Of a DNA stretch of 64,000 bases, positions 52,179-63,036 are shown piece after piece; position 1 is the stretch's first letter; every line of letters starts with the position of its first letter. Source of the stretch: Aestuariispira ectoiniformans (lineage in GTDB: Bacteria; Pseudomonadota; Alphaproteobacteria; UBA8366; Aestuariispiraceae). A model generated the notes under the pieces. That model had not been told where the DNA came from. It saw nothing but the letters and a program-made list of their open reading frames with translations, and made no database searches. The position numbers were made by a program, and so were the translations under genes. The stretch spans positions 3,675,588 to 3,739,587 of the forward strand of contig NZ_CP062788.1 in the NCBI RefSeq assembly GCF_025136295.1, given 5' to 3'.

Positions 52179-53588
52179 ATGGCGGTGATTGCACATCCGT
52201 ATAAAGACAAGACGATTGCGGTGATGGGGCTCGGCAAGGCGGGCCTCAGTGCCGTTCGTGCCCTTTGCGATGCAGGCGCCGCCGTCCGTGCCTGGGATGA
52301 CAACGACAAACGCCGCGATGAAGCAGCCACCCTGGGCGCGCAGATCATCGAGCTGACCAACAGCAGCGCCTTCGACGGCTGCTGTGCGCTGGTGCTCAGC
52401 CCTGGCATCCCGCATACACACCCCGAACCGCATCCCGCCGCCGCCGCTGCCAAAGCCGCAGGCGTCCCCATCATTGGCGAGGTTGCCCTGCTGGCGGAAA
52501 CACAACCGGATGCGCGCTACATCGGCATCACCGGCACCAATGGCAAATCCACAACCACCGCGCTGACCGGGCATATTCTGGAACATGCCCGCAAAAAGGT
52601 CGGCATCGGCGGCAATCTGGGCACGCCCTCGCTGGACCTGGACGCACTGGGCGAGGACGGCACCTATGTGCTGGAAATGTCCTCCTATCAGTTGGAACTG
52701 TCCCCGATCCATTTTCATGGTGCGGTGTTGTTGAATATCAGCCCCGACCATCTTGCCCGTCACGGTGGCATGGATGGCTATGTCGCGGCGAAAATGCGTA
52801 TCTTCGACGGTCAGACCGCCGACGATTTTGCCGTGGTCGCCATTGACGACGACCGCTGTGCGGGACTGGCAGAGGCCCTTACCCATGGTGACCGCCGTGT
52901 CGTGCCTGTTTCCAGCCAGAGCGAGGTTCCCGGCGGTGTCTATGTCAAAGGCACCGACCTGATCGACGACCTCGACGGTGAGGCAAAGGCCGTTCTGGAC
53001 CTCAGCATGGTCACCACCCTGCCCGGCCTTCATAACTGGCAGAATGTGGCGGCGGCTTACGCCACCGTGCGGTTGCTGGGCATCAGTGAAAAAGTCACCT
53101 GCGACGCCATCAGCGATTACCCCGGCCTGCCGCATCGCCAGCAGATGATCGCAATCATCGACGATGTCGCCTACGTCAATGACAGTAAAGCGACCAACGC
53201 AGAGGCCGCCGCCAAGGCGCTGTCCTGCTATGGCGATATCTACTGGATTGCCGGTGGCGTTGAAAAAGAAGGCGGCTATACGGAACTGGACCCGTATCTG
53301 TCTCATATCCGCCATGCCTTCCTGATCGGGGAAGGCGCGGGCAGCATCGCGGACTATCTGGGTGACCGCGTTCCCCATACCCTGTCCGTCACATTGGACA
53401 CCGCAGTTGCACAAGCTTCCACCCTGGCAAGGGAAGACGGGGCGCACCGGCCGGTCGTATTGTTGTCTCCGGCCTGTGCGTCCTTCGACCAATATCAGAG
53501 TTTCGAGGCGCGTGGGGATCACTTCCTGTCGTTGGTTCGCGACCTGCCTGGACAAATCCGGCAATTCTTCGTGATGGAGGGGCGCTGA
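52179..53588 (+). CDS. murD: UDP-MurNAc-L-Ala:D-Glu ligase MurD
   Basis: A 469-residue Mur ligase adding D-glutamate. The N-terminal domain starts TIAVMGLGKAGLSAVRALCDAG. The ATP loop is ITGTNGKSTTTALTGHI, followed by the GGNLGTPSLDL and EMSSYQLELS signatures. NISPDHLARHGGMDGYVAAK and PGLPHRQQMI are also present, and the C-terminal domain has YVNDSKATNAEAAAKAL. It lies 4 bases after mraY and overlaps ftsW by one base. Confidence 0.95.
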   Translation: MAVIAHPYKDKTIAVMGLGKAGLSAVRALCDAGAAVRAWDDNDKRRDEAATLGAQIIELTNSSAFDGCCALVLSPGIPHTHPEPHPAAAAAKAAGVPIIGEVALLAETQPDARYIGITGTNGKSTTTALTGHILEHARKKVGIGGNLGTPSLDLDALGEDGTYVLEMSSYQLELSPIHFHGAVLLNISPDHLARHGGMDGYVAAKMRIFDGQTADDFAVVAIDDDRCAGLAEALTHGDRRVVPVSSQSEVPGGVYVKGTDLIDDLDGEAKAVLDLSMVTTLPGLHNWQNVAAAYATVRLLGISEKVTCDAISDYPGLPHRQQMIAIIDDVAYVNDSKATNAEAAAKALSCYGDIYWIAGGVEKEGGYTELDPYLSHIRHAFLIGEGAGSIADYLGDRVPHTLSVTLDTAVAQASTLAREDGAHRPVVLLSPACASFDQYQSFEARGDHFLSLVRDLPGQIRQFFVMEGR

Positions 53589-54703
53589 TGTCGATTGCGC
53601 GCAACGATACCTCGATCCTCGGCCGCTGGTGGTGGGAAGTAGACCGCTGGACGTTGTTTGCGATCCTGGCGCTCTGCGGGATCGGTGTCGTCCTGACGCT
53701 TTCCGCCAGCCCCAGCGTGGCAGAGCGTATCGGTGCGGACAGCATGCATTTCGTGCGCAAGCAGGTCACCCTGCTTCTGCCCGCGCTTTGCATCATGATC
53801 GGCGTGTCGCTGTTGGAATTGCGCAATATTCGCCGTCTGGCAATCGTCCTTGTCGGCGTTTCCATCGTGCTGTTGATGGGTACGCTGGTCTTTGGCACGG
53901 AGATCAAGGGCGCGACGCGCTGGGTTTCTTTTGGCGGGGTGACGATCCAGCCGTCCGAATTCGCCAAACCCGCCTTTGCCGTGGTTGCCGCCTCCTTCTT
54001 CAGCGCCAGCCGCCTCGGCGAGGATATTCCCGGCTACACCATGTCGACCGCGCTCTATTTCGTGATCGTCACGCTGCTTTTGCTACAGCCCGATGTCGGC
54101 CAGTCCATCATCCTGAGCGCCATCTGGTTCGTGCAGTTCTTCCTGGCGGGCCTGCCAATGATGCTGGTGATCGTCATGGCGCTTGCCGGTGTCATGAGCC
54201 TGGTCGGCGCCTATTTCATCTTCCCCCATGTGCAAAGCCGTATTGATCGCTTCCTGGACCCGGCATCGGGCGACAGCTATCAGATCGACCGTGCCATGGA
54301 TGCCTTCATGAATGGCGGTATCCTTGGAACCGGACCGGGCGAAGGCACTGTCAAGAACACCCTGCCCGATGGCCACGCCGACTTTATCCTGGCGGTCGCG
54401 GGTGAGGAATTCGGCCTTATTCTGTGCCTGATCATCGTCTTGCTTTATGCCTTTGTGGTGTTGCGCGGCTTCACCCGCGTACTGAACAGCAACAATCTGT
54501 TTGTGGTCCTCGCCGCAACCGGCCTGCTGGTGCAGTTCGGCCTGCAGGCGCTGGTCAACATGGCCTCAACGCTGAGCCTGATCCCGACCAAGGGCATGAC
54601 CCTGCCCTTCATTTCCTATGGTGGTTCCTCCCTGATCGCACTGGCGATCGGCATGGGGATGCTGCTGGCAGTGACGCGTTCGCGTCCGGGAGGTACGGTA
54701 TGA
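53588..54703 (+). CDS. ftsW: Septal glycosyltransferase FtsW
   Basis: A 371-residue SEDS-family membrane glycosyltransferase that polymerises lipid II at the septum with FtsI. About ten hydrophobic segments are visible. Conserved parts are GATRWVSFGGVTIQPSEFAK, LLQPDVGQSIILSAIWFVQF and the SEDS ending PFISYGGSSLIALAIGMGMLL. The N-terminal RWWWEVDRWT is the usual short cytoplasmic start. Its stop overlaps the murG start (ATGA). Confidence 0.95.
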   Translation: MSIARNDTSILGRWWWEVDRWTLFAILALCGIGVVLTLSASPSVAERIGADSMHFVRKQVTLLLPALCIMIGVSLLELRNIRRLAIVLVGVSIVLLMGTLVFGTEIKGATRWVSFGGVTIQPSEFAKPAFAVVAASFFSASRLGEDIPGYTMSTALYFVIVTLLLLQPDVGQSIILSAIWFVQFFLAGLPMMLVIVMALAGVMSLVGAYFIFPHVQSRIDRFLDPASGDSYQIDRAMDAFMNGGILGTGPGEGTVKNTLPDGHADFILAVAGEEFGLILCLIIVLLYAFVVLRGFTRVLNSNNLFVVLAATGLLVQFGLQALVNMASTLSLIPTKGMTLPFISYGGSSLIALAIGMGMLLAVTRSRPGGTV

Positions 54704-55845
54704 GCCGCCTGATCGTTCTGGCAACCGGTGGTACTGGCGGACATGTCTTCCCGGCGCAGGCCCTGGCGGAAGAATTGGGGGCGCGCGGCTATCGCCTGGC
54801 ACTGATCACCGACCGGCGCGGCGATGCCTACAGCGGCCCGCTCGGCAGCCTTGAAACCCACACCATCAGCGCCGCCGGGGTTTCCGGACGTGGCAAGCTG
54901 GGCGTTATTTCCGCGCTGGCGCGGCTTGGCGTGGGATATTTCCAGGCACGCAAGTTCCTGAAACGGCTGAAGCCCGATGCGGTCGTCGGGTTCGGCGGAT
55001 ATCCTTCCCTGCCGGCCATGATGGCGGCAAGTCACCTCGGCCTCAAAACCGTCGTGCATGAACAGAATGCGGTGCTGGGCCGAGCCAACCGCCTGCTGGC
55101 CTCCCGCGTGGACCGAATTGCGGCGTCCTTTGAATTCACCGCAGAACTGCGCGCGCGTGACCAGAAAAAGGCTGTCTGGACAGGCAACCCCGTTCGCCCG
55201 GAAATCGCGGCACTCGCCAATCGGCCCTATCCGGAGATCGCCGCCGACAGTTCCATCAACATTCTGATTACGGGCGGCAGCCAGGGTGCCGCTGTCTTTG
55301 GTCAGACTGTCCCGGCAGCGCTGGGTCTGTTGTCGGCGGACCTGCGCAAACGCCTGCATGTGACACAGCAGGTGCGCGCCGAACAGTTGAATGAAGTCGA
55401 GGCGCATTATGCCGATATGGACCTCGCCGCCGACCTGCGCCCCTTCCTGAATGACATCCCGGAACAGCTTACCGCGGCCCATCTTGTCATCTGCCGCGCA
55501 GGGGCATCGACCATCGCAGAAATTTCAACTGCGGGCCGTCCTGCCATATTGGTGCCATATCCCTATGCTGTAGACGACCATCAAACGGCGAATGCCGCCC
55601 GTCTTTGCGACGCGGCAGGCGCCTGGATGACCCCCCAATCGGACCTGACGGCGGAAAGCCTGGCCGCCCGCCTGACGGAACTATTGAACAATCCCCGCAC
55701 CCTGGCAAACGCCGCGCAGGCCGCCGCCAGGATCGGCATGCCCGAAGCCACATACCAATTGGCCGATGTGGTTGAAGGGCTTGTAGACGGTAATGGTAAG
55801 GACGGGTTGAAACCCGCCAAACGCGCTTTGGAGGCTGCAGCATGA
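54700..55845 (+). CDS. murG: Lipid II synthase MurG
   Basis: A 381-residue GT-B transferase that adds GlcNAc to lipid I on the cytoplasmic face. The N-terminal signature is [22 protein letters not shown]. It is followed by [54 protein letters not shown] and the donor site [22 protein letters not shown]. The frame is open upstream to 54424 but the ATG at 54700 overlaps the ftsW stop and begins at the domain. It overlaps murC by 4 bases. Confidence 0.96.
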   Translation: MSRLIVLATGGTGGHVFPAQALAEELGARGYRLALITDRRGDAYSGPLGSLETHTISAAGVSGRGKLGVISALARLGVGYFQARKFLKRLKPDAVVGFGGYPSLPAMMAASHLGLKTVVHEQNAVLGRANRLLASRVDRIAASFEFTAELRARDQKKAVWTGNPVRPEIAALANRPYPEIAADSSINILITGGSQGAAVFGQTVPAALGLLSADLRKRLHVTQQVRAEQLNEVEAHYADMDLAADLRPFLNDIPEQLTAAHLVICRAGASTIAEISTAGRPAILVPYPYAVDDHQTANAARLCDAAGAWMTPQSDLTAESLAARLTELLNNPRTLANAAQAAARIGMPEATYQLADVVEGLVDGNGKDGLKPAKRALEAAA

Positions 55846-57260
55846 TGAAAATGCCGCTCAACATCGGTCGGATTCACTTTGTCGGAATCGGCGGGATCGG
55901 CATGTCAGGCATTGCAGAAGTCCTGCATACGCTGGGCCATGAGGTCAGCGGCTCCGATATGAGCGAAAGCGCCAATGTCAAACGCCTGCGCGATCTGGGC
56001 ATCAATGTCATGATAGGCCATAAGGCTGAAAACGTGGAAGGTGCTGCCGTCGTCGTGGCCTCCTCTGCGATCAAACCGGACAACGAGGAAATGACGGCTG
56101 CCCGGGAAAGCCTGATCCCTGTCGTGCGCCGCGCGGAAATGCTGGCCGAACTGATGCGCCTGAAATGGTCGGTCGCTGTCGGCGGCACCCATGGCAAGAC
56201 GACCACGACCTCACTGGTGGCGCAGATGCTTGAATCCGCCGATATGGACCCGACGGTTATCAACGGCGGCATCATCAACGCCTATGGCACCAACGCCCGG
56301 CTCGGCACCGGCGAATGGATGGTGGTCGAGGCAGATGAAAGCGACGGCACCTTCATCAAGCTTCCGGCGACGATTACAGTTGTCACCAACATCGACCCGG
56401 AACATATGGACTTCTACGGTTCGTTCGACGCGCTGCGCGCCGCCTTCCAGACCTATGTCCAGAATATCCCCTTCTATGGCTTTGCGGCGCTGTGCATCGA
56501 CCATCCGGAAGTACAGGCCCTGATCGGCAAGATTTCCGACCGCCGCCTGATCACCTACGGGCTTTCGCCGCAGGCCGATGTGCGCGCCACCGACATCAAG
56601 ACCGGCATCGACGGCACACGCTTCAACGTGCGGGTCGCCCTGCGCGGTGAAGAGGAACGCGTGATCGACGACGTAATGCTGCCGATGCATGGCAATCACA
56701 ACGTCCAGAACAGCCTGGCGGCTGTCGTCATCGCCCTGGAAATGGGCCTGTCGGACGATCTGGTCCGCAAGGGGCTGGCCGAATTCAGCGGCGTCAAACG
56801 CCGCTTTACCAAGACAGGCGAAGTCGACGGCATCACCATCATCGACGACTACGGCCATCATCCGGTGGAAATCGCCGCGGTCCTGAAAGCGGCCCGCGCA
56901 GCAACCCGGCGCAGCGTCATCGCCGTGGTCCAGCCCCACCGCTATACCCGGCTGCAAAGCCTGTTTGAGGAATTCTGCGCCTGCTTCAACAATGCCGACA
57001 CCGTCATCGTGGCGGATGTCTATGCCGCTGGCGAAGCCCCCATCGAAGGGGTCGACCGCGACGCGCTGGTCCAGGGGCTTAAAACACACGGGCATAAATC
57101 CGTGATTGCACTGAAATCCGAAGACAAGCTTGCGACATTGGTCAATGGCACGGCCCATAAAGGCGACCTCGTTGTCTGCCTGGGCGCGGGCACGATCACC
57201 CATTGGGCCCATGCCCTGCCGGAACAACTGACAGCCCTGCGCGGTGGAGGTGCCGGATGA
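55842..57260 (+). CDS. murC: UDP-MurNAc:L-alanine ligase MurC
   Basis: A 472-residue Mur ligase that joins L-alanine to UDP-MurNAc. The N-terminus [29 protein letters not shown] is diagnostic. The ATP loop [18 protein letters not shown] follows, then [26 protein letters not shown] and the C-terminal [18 protein letters not shown]. Its stop TGA overlaps the murB ATG at 57257. Length and order are usual. Confidence 0.96.
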   Translation: MMKMPLNIGRIHFVGIGGIGMSGIAEVLHTLGHEVSGSDMSESANVKRLRDLGINVMIGHKAENVEGAAVVVASSAIKPDNEEMTAARESLIPVVRRAEMLAELMRLKWSVAVGGTHGKTTTTSLVAQMLESADMDPTVINGGIINAYGTNARLGTGEWMVVEADESDGTFIKLPATITVVTNIDPEHMDFYGSFDALRAAFQTYVQNIPFYGFAALCIDHPEVQALIGKISDRRLITYGLSPQADVRATDIKTGIDGTRFNVRVALRGEEERVIDDVMLPMHGNHNVQNSLAAVVIALEMGLSDDLVRKGLAEFSGVKRRFTKTGEVDGITIIDDYGHHPVEIAAVLKAARAATRRSVIAVVQPHRYTRLQSLFEEFCACFNNADTVIVADVYAAGEAPIEGVDRDALVQGLKTHGHKSVIALKSEDKLATLVNGTAHKGDLVVCLGAGTITHWAHALPEQLTALRGGGAG

Positions 57261-59059
57261 CGGAACGCCTGATCGACCGCCTGCCCGAAGTCCGGGGCCG
57301 CTATACGGAAAATGCAGACCTTTCCAAGGTCACCTGGTTCCGTGTCGGCGGCGTCGCGGATGTGCTGTATAAACCGGCGGACCTGGACGACCTGCGGCAC
57401 TTCCTGCAGTTCGCGCCGCTGGAAATTCCGGTCTTCGTTCTGGGCGTCGGGTCAAACCTGCTGATCCGTGACGGCGGTTTCCGTGGCGTGGTCATCCGCC
57501 TGGGCGGCGGCTTCGCCGACGTCACGGTTGAAGGTACGACCGTTACCGCAGGGGCGGCAGCGCTGGATTTGAATGTCGCCAAGACGGCTGCCAAGGCAGG
57601 TATTGCCGGGCTTGAGTTTCTCAGTGGCATTCCGGGCACGATCGGCGGCGCATTGCGTATGAATGCCGGTGCCTATGGCAGTGAGACCAAGGACGTCCTG
57701 ACCCACGCCTGGGCCGTCAGCCGCGATGGCGACCTGCATGAACTAACCAATGACGACATGGGCTTTACCTATCGTCACAACGCCCTGCCGGAGGACTGGA
57801 TCTTTGTGAAAGGCCAATTCCGTGGCGAGCCGGGCGATGTATCCGAAATCCAGGCCCTCATGGAAGACATCCAGACCAAGCGCGCGGAAAGCCAGCCGAT
57901 CCGAAGCCGCACCGGTGGTTCCACCTTCAAGAACCCGGAAGGCCACAAATCCTGGCAGCTGATCGACGCCGCAGGCTGTCGCGGTCTGATCCATGGCGGT
58001 GCGCAGGTCTCCGAACAGCACTGTAACTTCCTGATTAACACAGGCGACGCCACGGCGGCCGACCTGGAAGATCTGGGCGAAGAGGTACGGGCCCGCGTCA
58101 AAAAAAAGAGCGGCATTGAACTGCATTGGGAAATCAAACGGATTGGGGAGCGCGCAATGACCAAACATGTAGCCGTAATCATGGGTGGCTGGTCTGCGGA
58201 ACGCGACGTTTCCCTGTCGTCAGGCACGGAATGCGCCAAGGCACTGGAAGAAGCGGGTTACAAGGTCACCACTATCGACCTGACCAATGATCTGGCGGAA
58301 ACGCTGCAGGCCCTGACGCCGCGACCGGATGTGGTGTTCAACGCCCTGCATGGTCGTTATGGCGAGGATGGCAACATTCAGGGTGTGCTGAATATCATGG
58401 GCATCCCCTACACCCATTCCGGCCTGCTGGCCTCTGCCGTTGCCATGGATAAGCCGATGGCACTGCGTATGTTCCGGGCGGCGGGCATCCCCACCGCCGA
58501 CGGTGTGGTCGTTGCACAGGAAGAACTGGGCAAAGGCGACCCCATGCCCCGCCCCTATGTGGTGAAACCGGCAACGGAGGGGTCCAGCGTCGGGGTCTAT
58601 CTGGTTTTCGAAGGCGACAACGGGCCTGACTATTCCGGCTGGACCTTCGGCGATGCCATGGTGGAGGAATATATTCCGGGCCAGGAGTTGACCGTTGCGG
58701 TCATGGGTGACAAGGCCCTGGGCGTCACGGAGCTTAAACCCCACGACGGCTTCTACGACTATGAAGCCAAATATACCGACGGCAAGACGACACATATCTT
58801 CCCGGCCCCGGTGCCCCAGGAAATCGCCGACCGTTGTATGGATTATGCCAGCCGCGCCCATCGGATTCTGGGCTGCCGCGGCGTATCCCGGTCGGACTTC
58901 CGTTATGACACAGACAGCGGTCGCATTGCGATCCTTGAAGTCAACACCCAGCCGGGCATGACACCGCTGTCGCTGGTCCCCGAACAGGCAAAGCATAAAG
59001 GGATTTCATTTCCTGATCTTGTAAGCTGGATGGTGGAGAACGCCACATGCGATGGCTAA
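57257..59059 (+). CDS. murB-ddl: MurB-Ddl fusion: UDP-MurNAc dehydrogenase joined to D-Ala-D-Ala ligase
   Basis: One 600-codon frame covers both enzymes. Residues 1-300 are MurB, the FAD enzyme that completes UDP-MurNAc: [55 protein letters not shown] and the type I MurB motif [20 protein letters not shown]. Residues 301-600 are Ddl, which joins two D-Ala: [56 protein letters not shown] and [23 protein letters not shown]. MurB reads to its usual end (HWEIKRIG) and continues without stop into an ATG at 58157, which keeps a GGGGAG ribosome site. Both halves appear complete. Losing one G in GGGG (58145-58148) would create separate genes, so a sequence error must be excluded. Confidence 0.85.
   Translation: MTERLIDRLPEVRGRYTENADLSKVTWFRVGGVADVLYKPADLDDLRHFLQFAPLEIPVFVLGVGSNLLIRDGGFRGVVIRLGGGFADVTVEGTTVTAGAAALDLNVAKTAAKAGIAGLEFLSGIPGTIGGALRMNAGAYGSETKDVLTHAWAVSRDGDLHELTNDDMGFTYRHNALPEDWIFVKGQFRGEPGDVSEIQALMEDIQTKRAESQPIRSRTGGSTFKNPEGHKSWQLIDAAGCRGLIHGGAQVSEQHCNFLINTGDATAADLEDLGEEVRARVKKKSGIELHWEIKRIGERAMTKHVAVIMGGWSAERDVSLSSGTECAKALEEAGYKVTTIDLTNDLAETLQALTPRPDVVFNALHGRYGEDGNIQGVLNIMGIPYTHSGLLASAVAMDKPMALRMFRAAGIPTADGVVVAQEELGKGDPMPRPYVVKPATEGSSVGVYLVFEGDNGPDYSGWTFGDAMVEEYIPGQELTVAVMGDKALGVTELKPHDGFYDYEAKYTDGKTTHIFPAPVPQEIADRCMDYASRAHRILGCRGVSRSDFRYDTDSGRIAILEVNTQPGMTPLSLVPEQAKHKGISFPDLVSWMVENATCDG
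58145..58159 (+). promoter_or_regulatory. Internal ribosome site and start of ddl
   Basis: GGGGAG at 58145-58150 lies 6 bases before an in-frame ATG (58157-58159), where the D-Ala-D-Ala ligase half begins [11 protein letters not shown]. The site could give free Ddl in addition to the fused product, so this may be a gene with two translation products. Confidence 0.6.
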
Positions 59060-59937
59060 AGAAGGACAGTAATGCCAAGCCGAGAGGCAAAGCCAAAAGC
59101 GCCGGCCAGGCCCCGCGCCGCAAGCCGCCTGCGCGTCGCAAGGCCGCATCCGCCTGGCGCAAGCCGATGATCTATGGCGCGGTGTCGGCGGTATTGCTTG
59201 GCACGGTCGCCGGGACCGGCACCTGGCTTTGGGCAAGCGGCACGATCCAGCGCAGCTATGACGACACGCTGGCCGCCATCGGAGACGGCCTCGTCGATAG
59301 CGGCCTGGCAGTGCGTGAAGTCCTGGTGATCAACCGGGAAAAAACCCATAAGTCCGACATCCTCAAGGCCCTGCATGTCAATCTGGGCGACCCGATCCTG
59401 ACCTTCGACCCGGCAGCGGCCCGCGAGCGGGTGGAGAAAATCGGCTGGGTCAAGTCAGCCGTGGTCGAACGCCGCTTCCCCAACAAGGTGGTTGTTTACC
59501 TGCAGGAGCGAAGCCCGGCCGCCATCTGGCAGCGCGAAGACAAATATTATCTGGTGGATATCGACGGCGAAGTCATCAACCGCAAGGATGTCCGCCACTA
59601 CCCGAAGCTGAAGGTCATCACCGGCGACAACGCGCCCAAACATGCGGCAGCCCTGCTGGAAGTGCTGAATGAGGCACCGGAGCTTCGTGACGAGGTGGTT
59701 GGCGCCATGTGGGTCGGTGACCGCCGCTGGAACCTGGAACTGAATAACAGGATTGCCGTGCGCCTGCCGGAACAGGATCCGCAGGGCGCCTGGAAGAAGC
59801 TGGCAAGCCTGATCGAGGAACACAAGCTTCTGAACCGGGAGATCGAGGCGATCGACCTTCGTCAGCCGGACCGGTTGATCATCCGCATGACGCGATCCGG
59901 CAAACGACAACTGGACACGCCGGAAGAACATACCTGA
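59047..59937 (+). CDS. ftsQ: Cell division protein FtsQ
   Basis: A 296-residue bitopic division protein. A very basic cytoplasmic tail rich in Lys, Arg and Ala (about residues 1-38) precedes a membrane anchor ([21 protein letters not shown], about 40-60). A POTRA domain follows ([20 protein letters not shown]), then the FtsQ domain [31 protein letters not shown]. It recruits FtsL, FtsB, FtsW and FtsI. Its start overlaps the end of the ddl part by 13 bases. Confidence 0.92.
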   Translation: MRWLKKDSNAKPRGKAKSAGQAPRRKPPARRKAASAWRKPMIYGAVSAVLLGTVAGTGTWLWASGTIQRSYDDTLAAIGDGLVDSGLAVREVLVINREKTHKSDILKALHVNLGDPILTFDPAAARERVEKIGWVKSAVVERRFPNKVVVYLQERSPAAIWQREDKYYLVDIDGEVINRKDVRHYPKLKVITGDNAPKHAAALLEVLNEAPELRDEVVGAMWVGDRRWNLELNNRIAVRLPEQDPQGAWKKLASLIEEHKLLNREIEAIDLRQPDRLIIRMTRSGKRQLDTPEEHT

Positions 59938-59996
59938 TCGGGATGGGTAAAACGGGCAGGAATTGAGACTTAACAAGGGAATTTAGGAAGACCACC

Positions 59997-61232
59997 GTGG
60001 CAGCGGCAAAAACCATAGCGGCACTTGATATCGGCAGTTCCAAGATCTGTTGCTTCATCGGCGAGGCAACGGACGCGGGACGTATTCGCGTAACCGGTAT
60101 CAGCCACCAGGCCAGCGCAGGCGTGAAAAACGGCGTCATTGTCGATATGGAAGCCGCCTACCAGTCTATCCTGGCCGCCGTGCACAGTGCCGAACAAATG
60201 GCCGGTGTCACCATGAATGATGTGGTCGTCAGCCTGGCGGGCGGTCAACCGGTCAGCCAGATCGTGCGGCGCGAGGTCAATATCGGCGGCGGCGCGATTC
60301 GCGAGGCCGATATCAATCGCCTGCTGAACGACGGTCGTCAGGCCGCAGACCTGACCGACCGCATGCTGGTCCACGCCATTCCCATGGGTTACGACGTTGA
60401 CGATGCGCAGGGTATTACTGACCCGCGCGGCATGCATGCCAACCGGCTTGCCATGCGCATGCATCTGGTAACCGCACGCACGGCGGGCATCCATAACCTG
60501 ACCCATTGCGTCAACCGTTGCCACCTGACGGTCAAGAATATCGTGGTCGGCCCCTATGCGTCCGGCCTGTCCTCGCTGGTCGAAGACGAACGCGACCTGG
60601 GGGCGACCGTCATCGACATGGGCGGCGGCACCACATCCATTGCTGTCTTCTACGAAGGGGCTGCGGTCTATACCGACTGTATCCCCGTTGGCGGCATTCA
60701 CGTCACCAGCGACATCGCCCGTGGCCTGTCCACCTCCATCCAGGAAGCGGAAAAACTGAAAACCCGCCATGGATCAACGATCCATGCGGTCTCCGACGAC
60801 CGGGAAATGCTGGAAGTGCCGCAGGTGGGCGAGGAAGAGGACGCGCCGAACGAAATCCCGAAAAGCTATCTGGTTTCGATTATTTCCCCGCGCATCGAGG
60901 AAACCCTGGAACTGGTCCGCGACAAACTGGAGGCCTCCGGCGTGGCCGGACTGGCCGGACAGCGGGTGGTGCTGACCGGGGGGGCCTGCCAGTTGAACGG
61001 CTTGCGCGAACTGGCGACCCATATGCTGGACAAACAGGTTCGCGTTGGAAAACCGATCAGCATCAGCGGCCTGGCGGAGGCCACCGGCGGCCCTGCCTTT
61101 GCCGCCGCAGCAGGCTTATTGAAATTCGCCGTTGACGACCGAGGAGAGGCACGCGCTGTGGAATTGGCGCGCCCCAAGGTCTCCGGCGGGGTATTCGCAC
61201 GTGTGGGAGGATGGTTCCGTGAGAACTTCTAA
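59997..61232 (+). CDS. ftsA: Cell division protein FtsA
   Basis: A 411-residue actin-like protein that anchors FtsZ to the membrane. ATP-binding signatures are IAALDIGSSKICCFIG at the start, IDMGGGTTSIAVF in the middle and VVLTGGACQLNGLRELA near the end. The 1C domain holds the SHQASAGVKNGVIVDMEAA segment. The C-terminal helix GVFARVGGWFRENF is the amphipathic membrane-targeting sequence. The start is GTG at 59997 with AAGGGAATTTAGGA upstream. A 59-base gap separates it from ftsQ. Confidence 0.95.
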   Translation: MAAAKTIAALDIGSSKICCFIGEATDAGRIRVTGISHQASAGVKNGVIVDMEAAYQSILAAVHSAEQMAGVTMNDVVVSLAGGQPVSQIVRREVNIGGGAIREADINRLLNDGRQAADLTDRMLVHAIPMGYDVDDAQGITDPRGMHANRLAMRMHLVTARTAGIHNLTHCVNRCHLTVKNIVVGPYASGLSSLVEDERDLGATVIDMGGGTTSIAVFYEGAAVYTDCIPVGGIHVTSDIARGLSTSIQEAEKLKTRHGSTIHAVSDDREMLEVPQVGEEEDAPNEIPKSYLVSIISPRIEETLELVRDKLEASGVAGLAGQRVVLTGGACQLNGLRELATHMLDKQVRVGKPISISGLAEATGGPAFAAAAGLLKFAVDDRGEARAVELARPKVSGGVFARVGGWFRENF

Positions 61233-61265
61233 ACTAACGGTTTCATCCACCTGTTTTGTATTTCA

Positions 61266-61314
61266 CCGGGGGCTGCAACACAGACCCCGGCGGCGGCTGC
61301 TGATTCGACAGCCG
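61266..61314. promoter_or_regulatory. Two adjacent stem-loops before ftsZ
   Basis: In the 154-base ftsA-ftsZ gap, CCGGGG/CCCCGG (61266-61271 with 61285-61290) and CGGCTG/CAGCCG (61294-61299 with 61309-61314) can form two hairpins. They may be leader structure or a processing site; neither has a T-run. They lie about 70 bases before the ftsZ start. Confidence 0.45.
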
Positions 61315-61386
61315 AATTCCGTCGTTTCCCTCTTGGAACGGCGAATCGAATCTGGCAATGATGACTATGGCACAATGGAGGCGTAA

Positions 61387-63036
61387 ATGGCTTTGAATCT
61401 GACCACGCCCCAACCGGTAACCGAACTGAAGCCACGCATTGTCGTGGTCGGTGTAGGTGGCGCCGGTGGGAACGCAGTAAACAATATGATCCGCTCCAAT
61501 CTGGAGGGGGTTGAATTTATCGTAGCAAACACCGACGCGCAGGCCCTTGAGCACAGCGCGGCGGAACGCCGGATCCAGTTGGGATCCAACATCACCCAGG
61601 GTCTGGGTGCCGGTGCGCGCCCGGAAGTGGGCCGTGCGGCAGCCGAAGAGGCACTGGACGAGGTGATGGACCAGCTCACCGGCGCAAACATGGTATTCAT
61701 CACCGCCGGCATGGGCGGCGGCACCGGCACCGGTGCGGCACCGGTCATCGCGGAAGCCTCCCGCCGGGCAGGCATCCTGACGGTCGGCGTCATCACCAAG
61801 CCGTTCCATTTCGAAGGGTCCCAGCGTATGAAGCTGGCGGAACAGGGCATCGAAGAGCTGCAGGGCTTTGTCGACACCCTGATCATCATCCCGAACCAGA
61901 ATTTGTTCCGCGTCGCCAACGAAAAAACCACATTCGCAGATGCCTTCAAAATGGCTGACGATGTGCTTTATTCCGGCGTCCGTGGCGTAACCGACCTGAT
62001 GGTTATGCCGGGCCTGATTAACCTGGACTTTGCCGATATCCGTACCGTCATGGGCGAGATGGGCAAGGCCATGATGGGCACAGGCGAATCCGAAGGCGAA
62101 TCCCGCGCGATTTCCGCCGCCGAGGCAGCAATCTCCAACCCGCTTCTGGAAGATGTCACCATGCATGGCGCACGCGGCGTGCTGATCAACATCACCGGCG
62201 GTGGCGATATGACGCTGTTCGAAGTGGACGAAGCCGCCAATCGTATCCGTGAGGAAGTCGATCCGGAAGCCAACATCATCTTCGGTTCCACTTTCGACGA
62301 AACCCTGGAAGGCACCATGCGGGTATCCGTGGTTGCAACGGGCATCGAAGGCGAACACGCCGTCATGCCGCGCCCGCTCAGCACGCCCAAGCCGACCCCG
62401 GCCCCGCAGCCGACGGTGGACGAGGCTCCTGCTGCAGACGAACAGGCGCCGATCGCCGCTGTTCAGGAAACTGAACCGGCCCCGGTCGCAGAAGCTCCGG
62501 TCATGGCGGAAGCAGCCATTGACGAGCAGCCCGCAGCCCAGGCTGAAAGCCAGGCGGTTGAAAGCACTTTGTTCGACATGAACGAAGCGCCCGCAGCCCA
62601 GGCCGCGCCGCAGGCACCACAGGCGCCGGCACAGCAACCGCTGATCCGTCCGACACCGGCACAGGAAGCAGCCGTCAACCAGCCGCTGCCGCGCCCGGAT
62701 GCCGTCCCGACCCGCGATGCCTTCATCCCGCCGACCCCGGCACAGCCGGAAGACATGATGAACGAATCGGCCGGTCAGCCGGACCCCTTCGTTGAGGCAG
62801 ACTTTGCCAATGCGGGCCACGTCTCGCAGTCGGCGAAGAAAAAACCGAACAACATCTTCCGTCGCATGACCGGCCTGATGGGCCAGCGGGAGGACTACCC
62901 AAAGACTGAGGCCGCCGTACAGAACCGGAGTGAACCGGGCCTGCGGACCGCACAGAGCGAGAAACCTGCGGCGGCCACATCTCCGGAAGAAGAAATGCTT
63001 GAAATCCCTGCATTTCTGCGCCGTCAGGCAAATTGA
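61387..63036 (+). CDS. ftsZ: Cell division GTPase FtsZ
   Basis: A 549-residue tubulin-like GTPase that builds the Z ring. The N-terminal GTPase domain has [26 protein letters not shown], the tubulin signature [19 protein letters not shown] and VGVITKPF, and the T7 loop follows in [13 protein letters not shown]. From about residue 320 to 520 lies a long Ala/Pro/Gln/Glu-rich linker. The end carries the conserved EIPAFLRRQ peptide that binds FtsA and other partners. It is longer than the E. coli protein (383) because of the linker. The start is an ATG at 61387. Confidence 0.97.
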   Translation: MALNLTTPQPVTELKPRIVVVGVGGAGGNAVNNMIRSNLEGVEFIVANTDAQALEHSAAERRIQLGSNITQGLGAGARPEVGRAAAEEALDEVMDQLTGANMVFITAGMGGGTGTGAAPVIAEASRRAGILTVGVITKPFHFEGSQRMKLAEQGIEELQGFVDTLIIIPNQNLFRVANEKTTFADAFKMADDVLYSGVRGVTDLMVMPGLINLDFADIRTVMGEMGKAMMGTGESEGESRAISAAEAAISNPLLEDVTMHGARGVLINITGGGDMTLFEVDEAANRIREEVDPEANIIFGSTFDETLEGTMRVSVVATGIEGEHAVMPRPLSTPKPTPAPQPTVDEAPAADEQAPIAAVQETEPAPVAEAPVMAEAAIDEQPAAQAESQAVESTLFDMNEAPAAQAAPQAPQAPAQQPLIRPTPAQEAAVNQPLPRPDAVPTRDAFIPPTPAQPEDMMNESAGQPDPFVEADFANAGHVSQSAKKKPNNIFRRMTGLMGQREDYPKTEAAVQNRSEPGLRTAQSEKPAAATSPEEEMLEIPAFLRRQAN

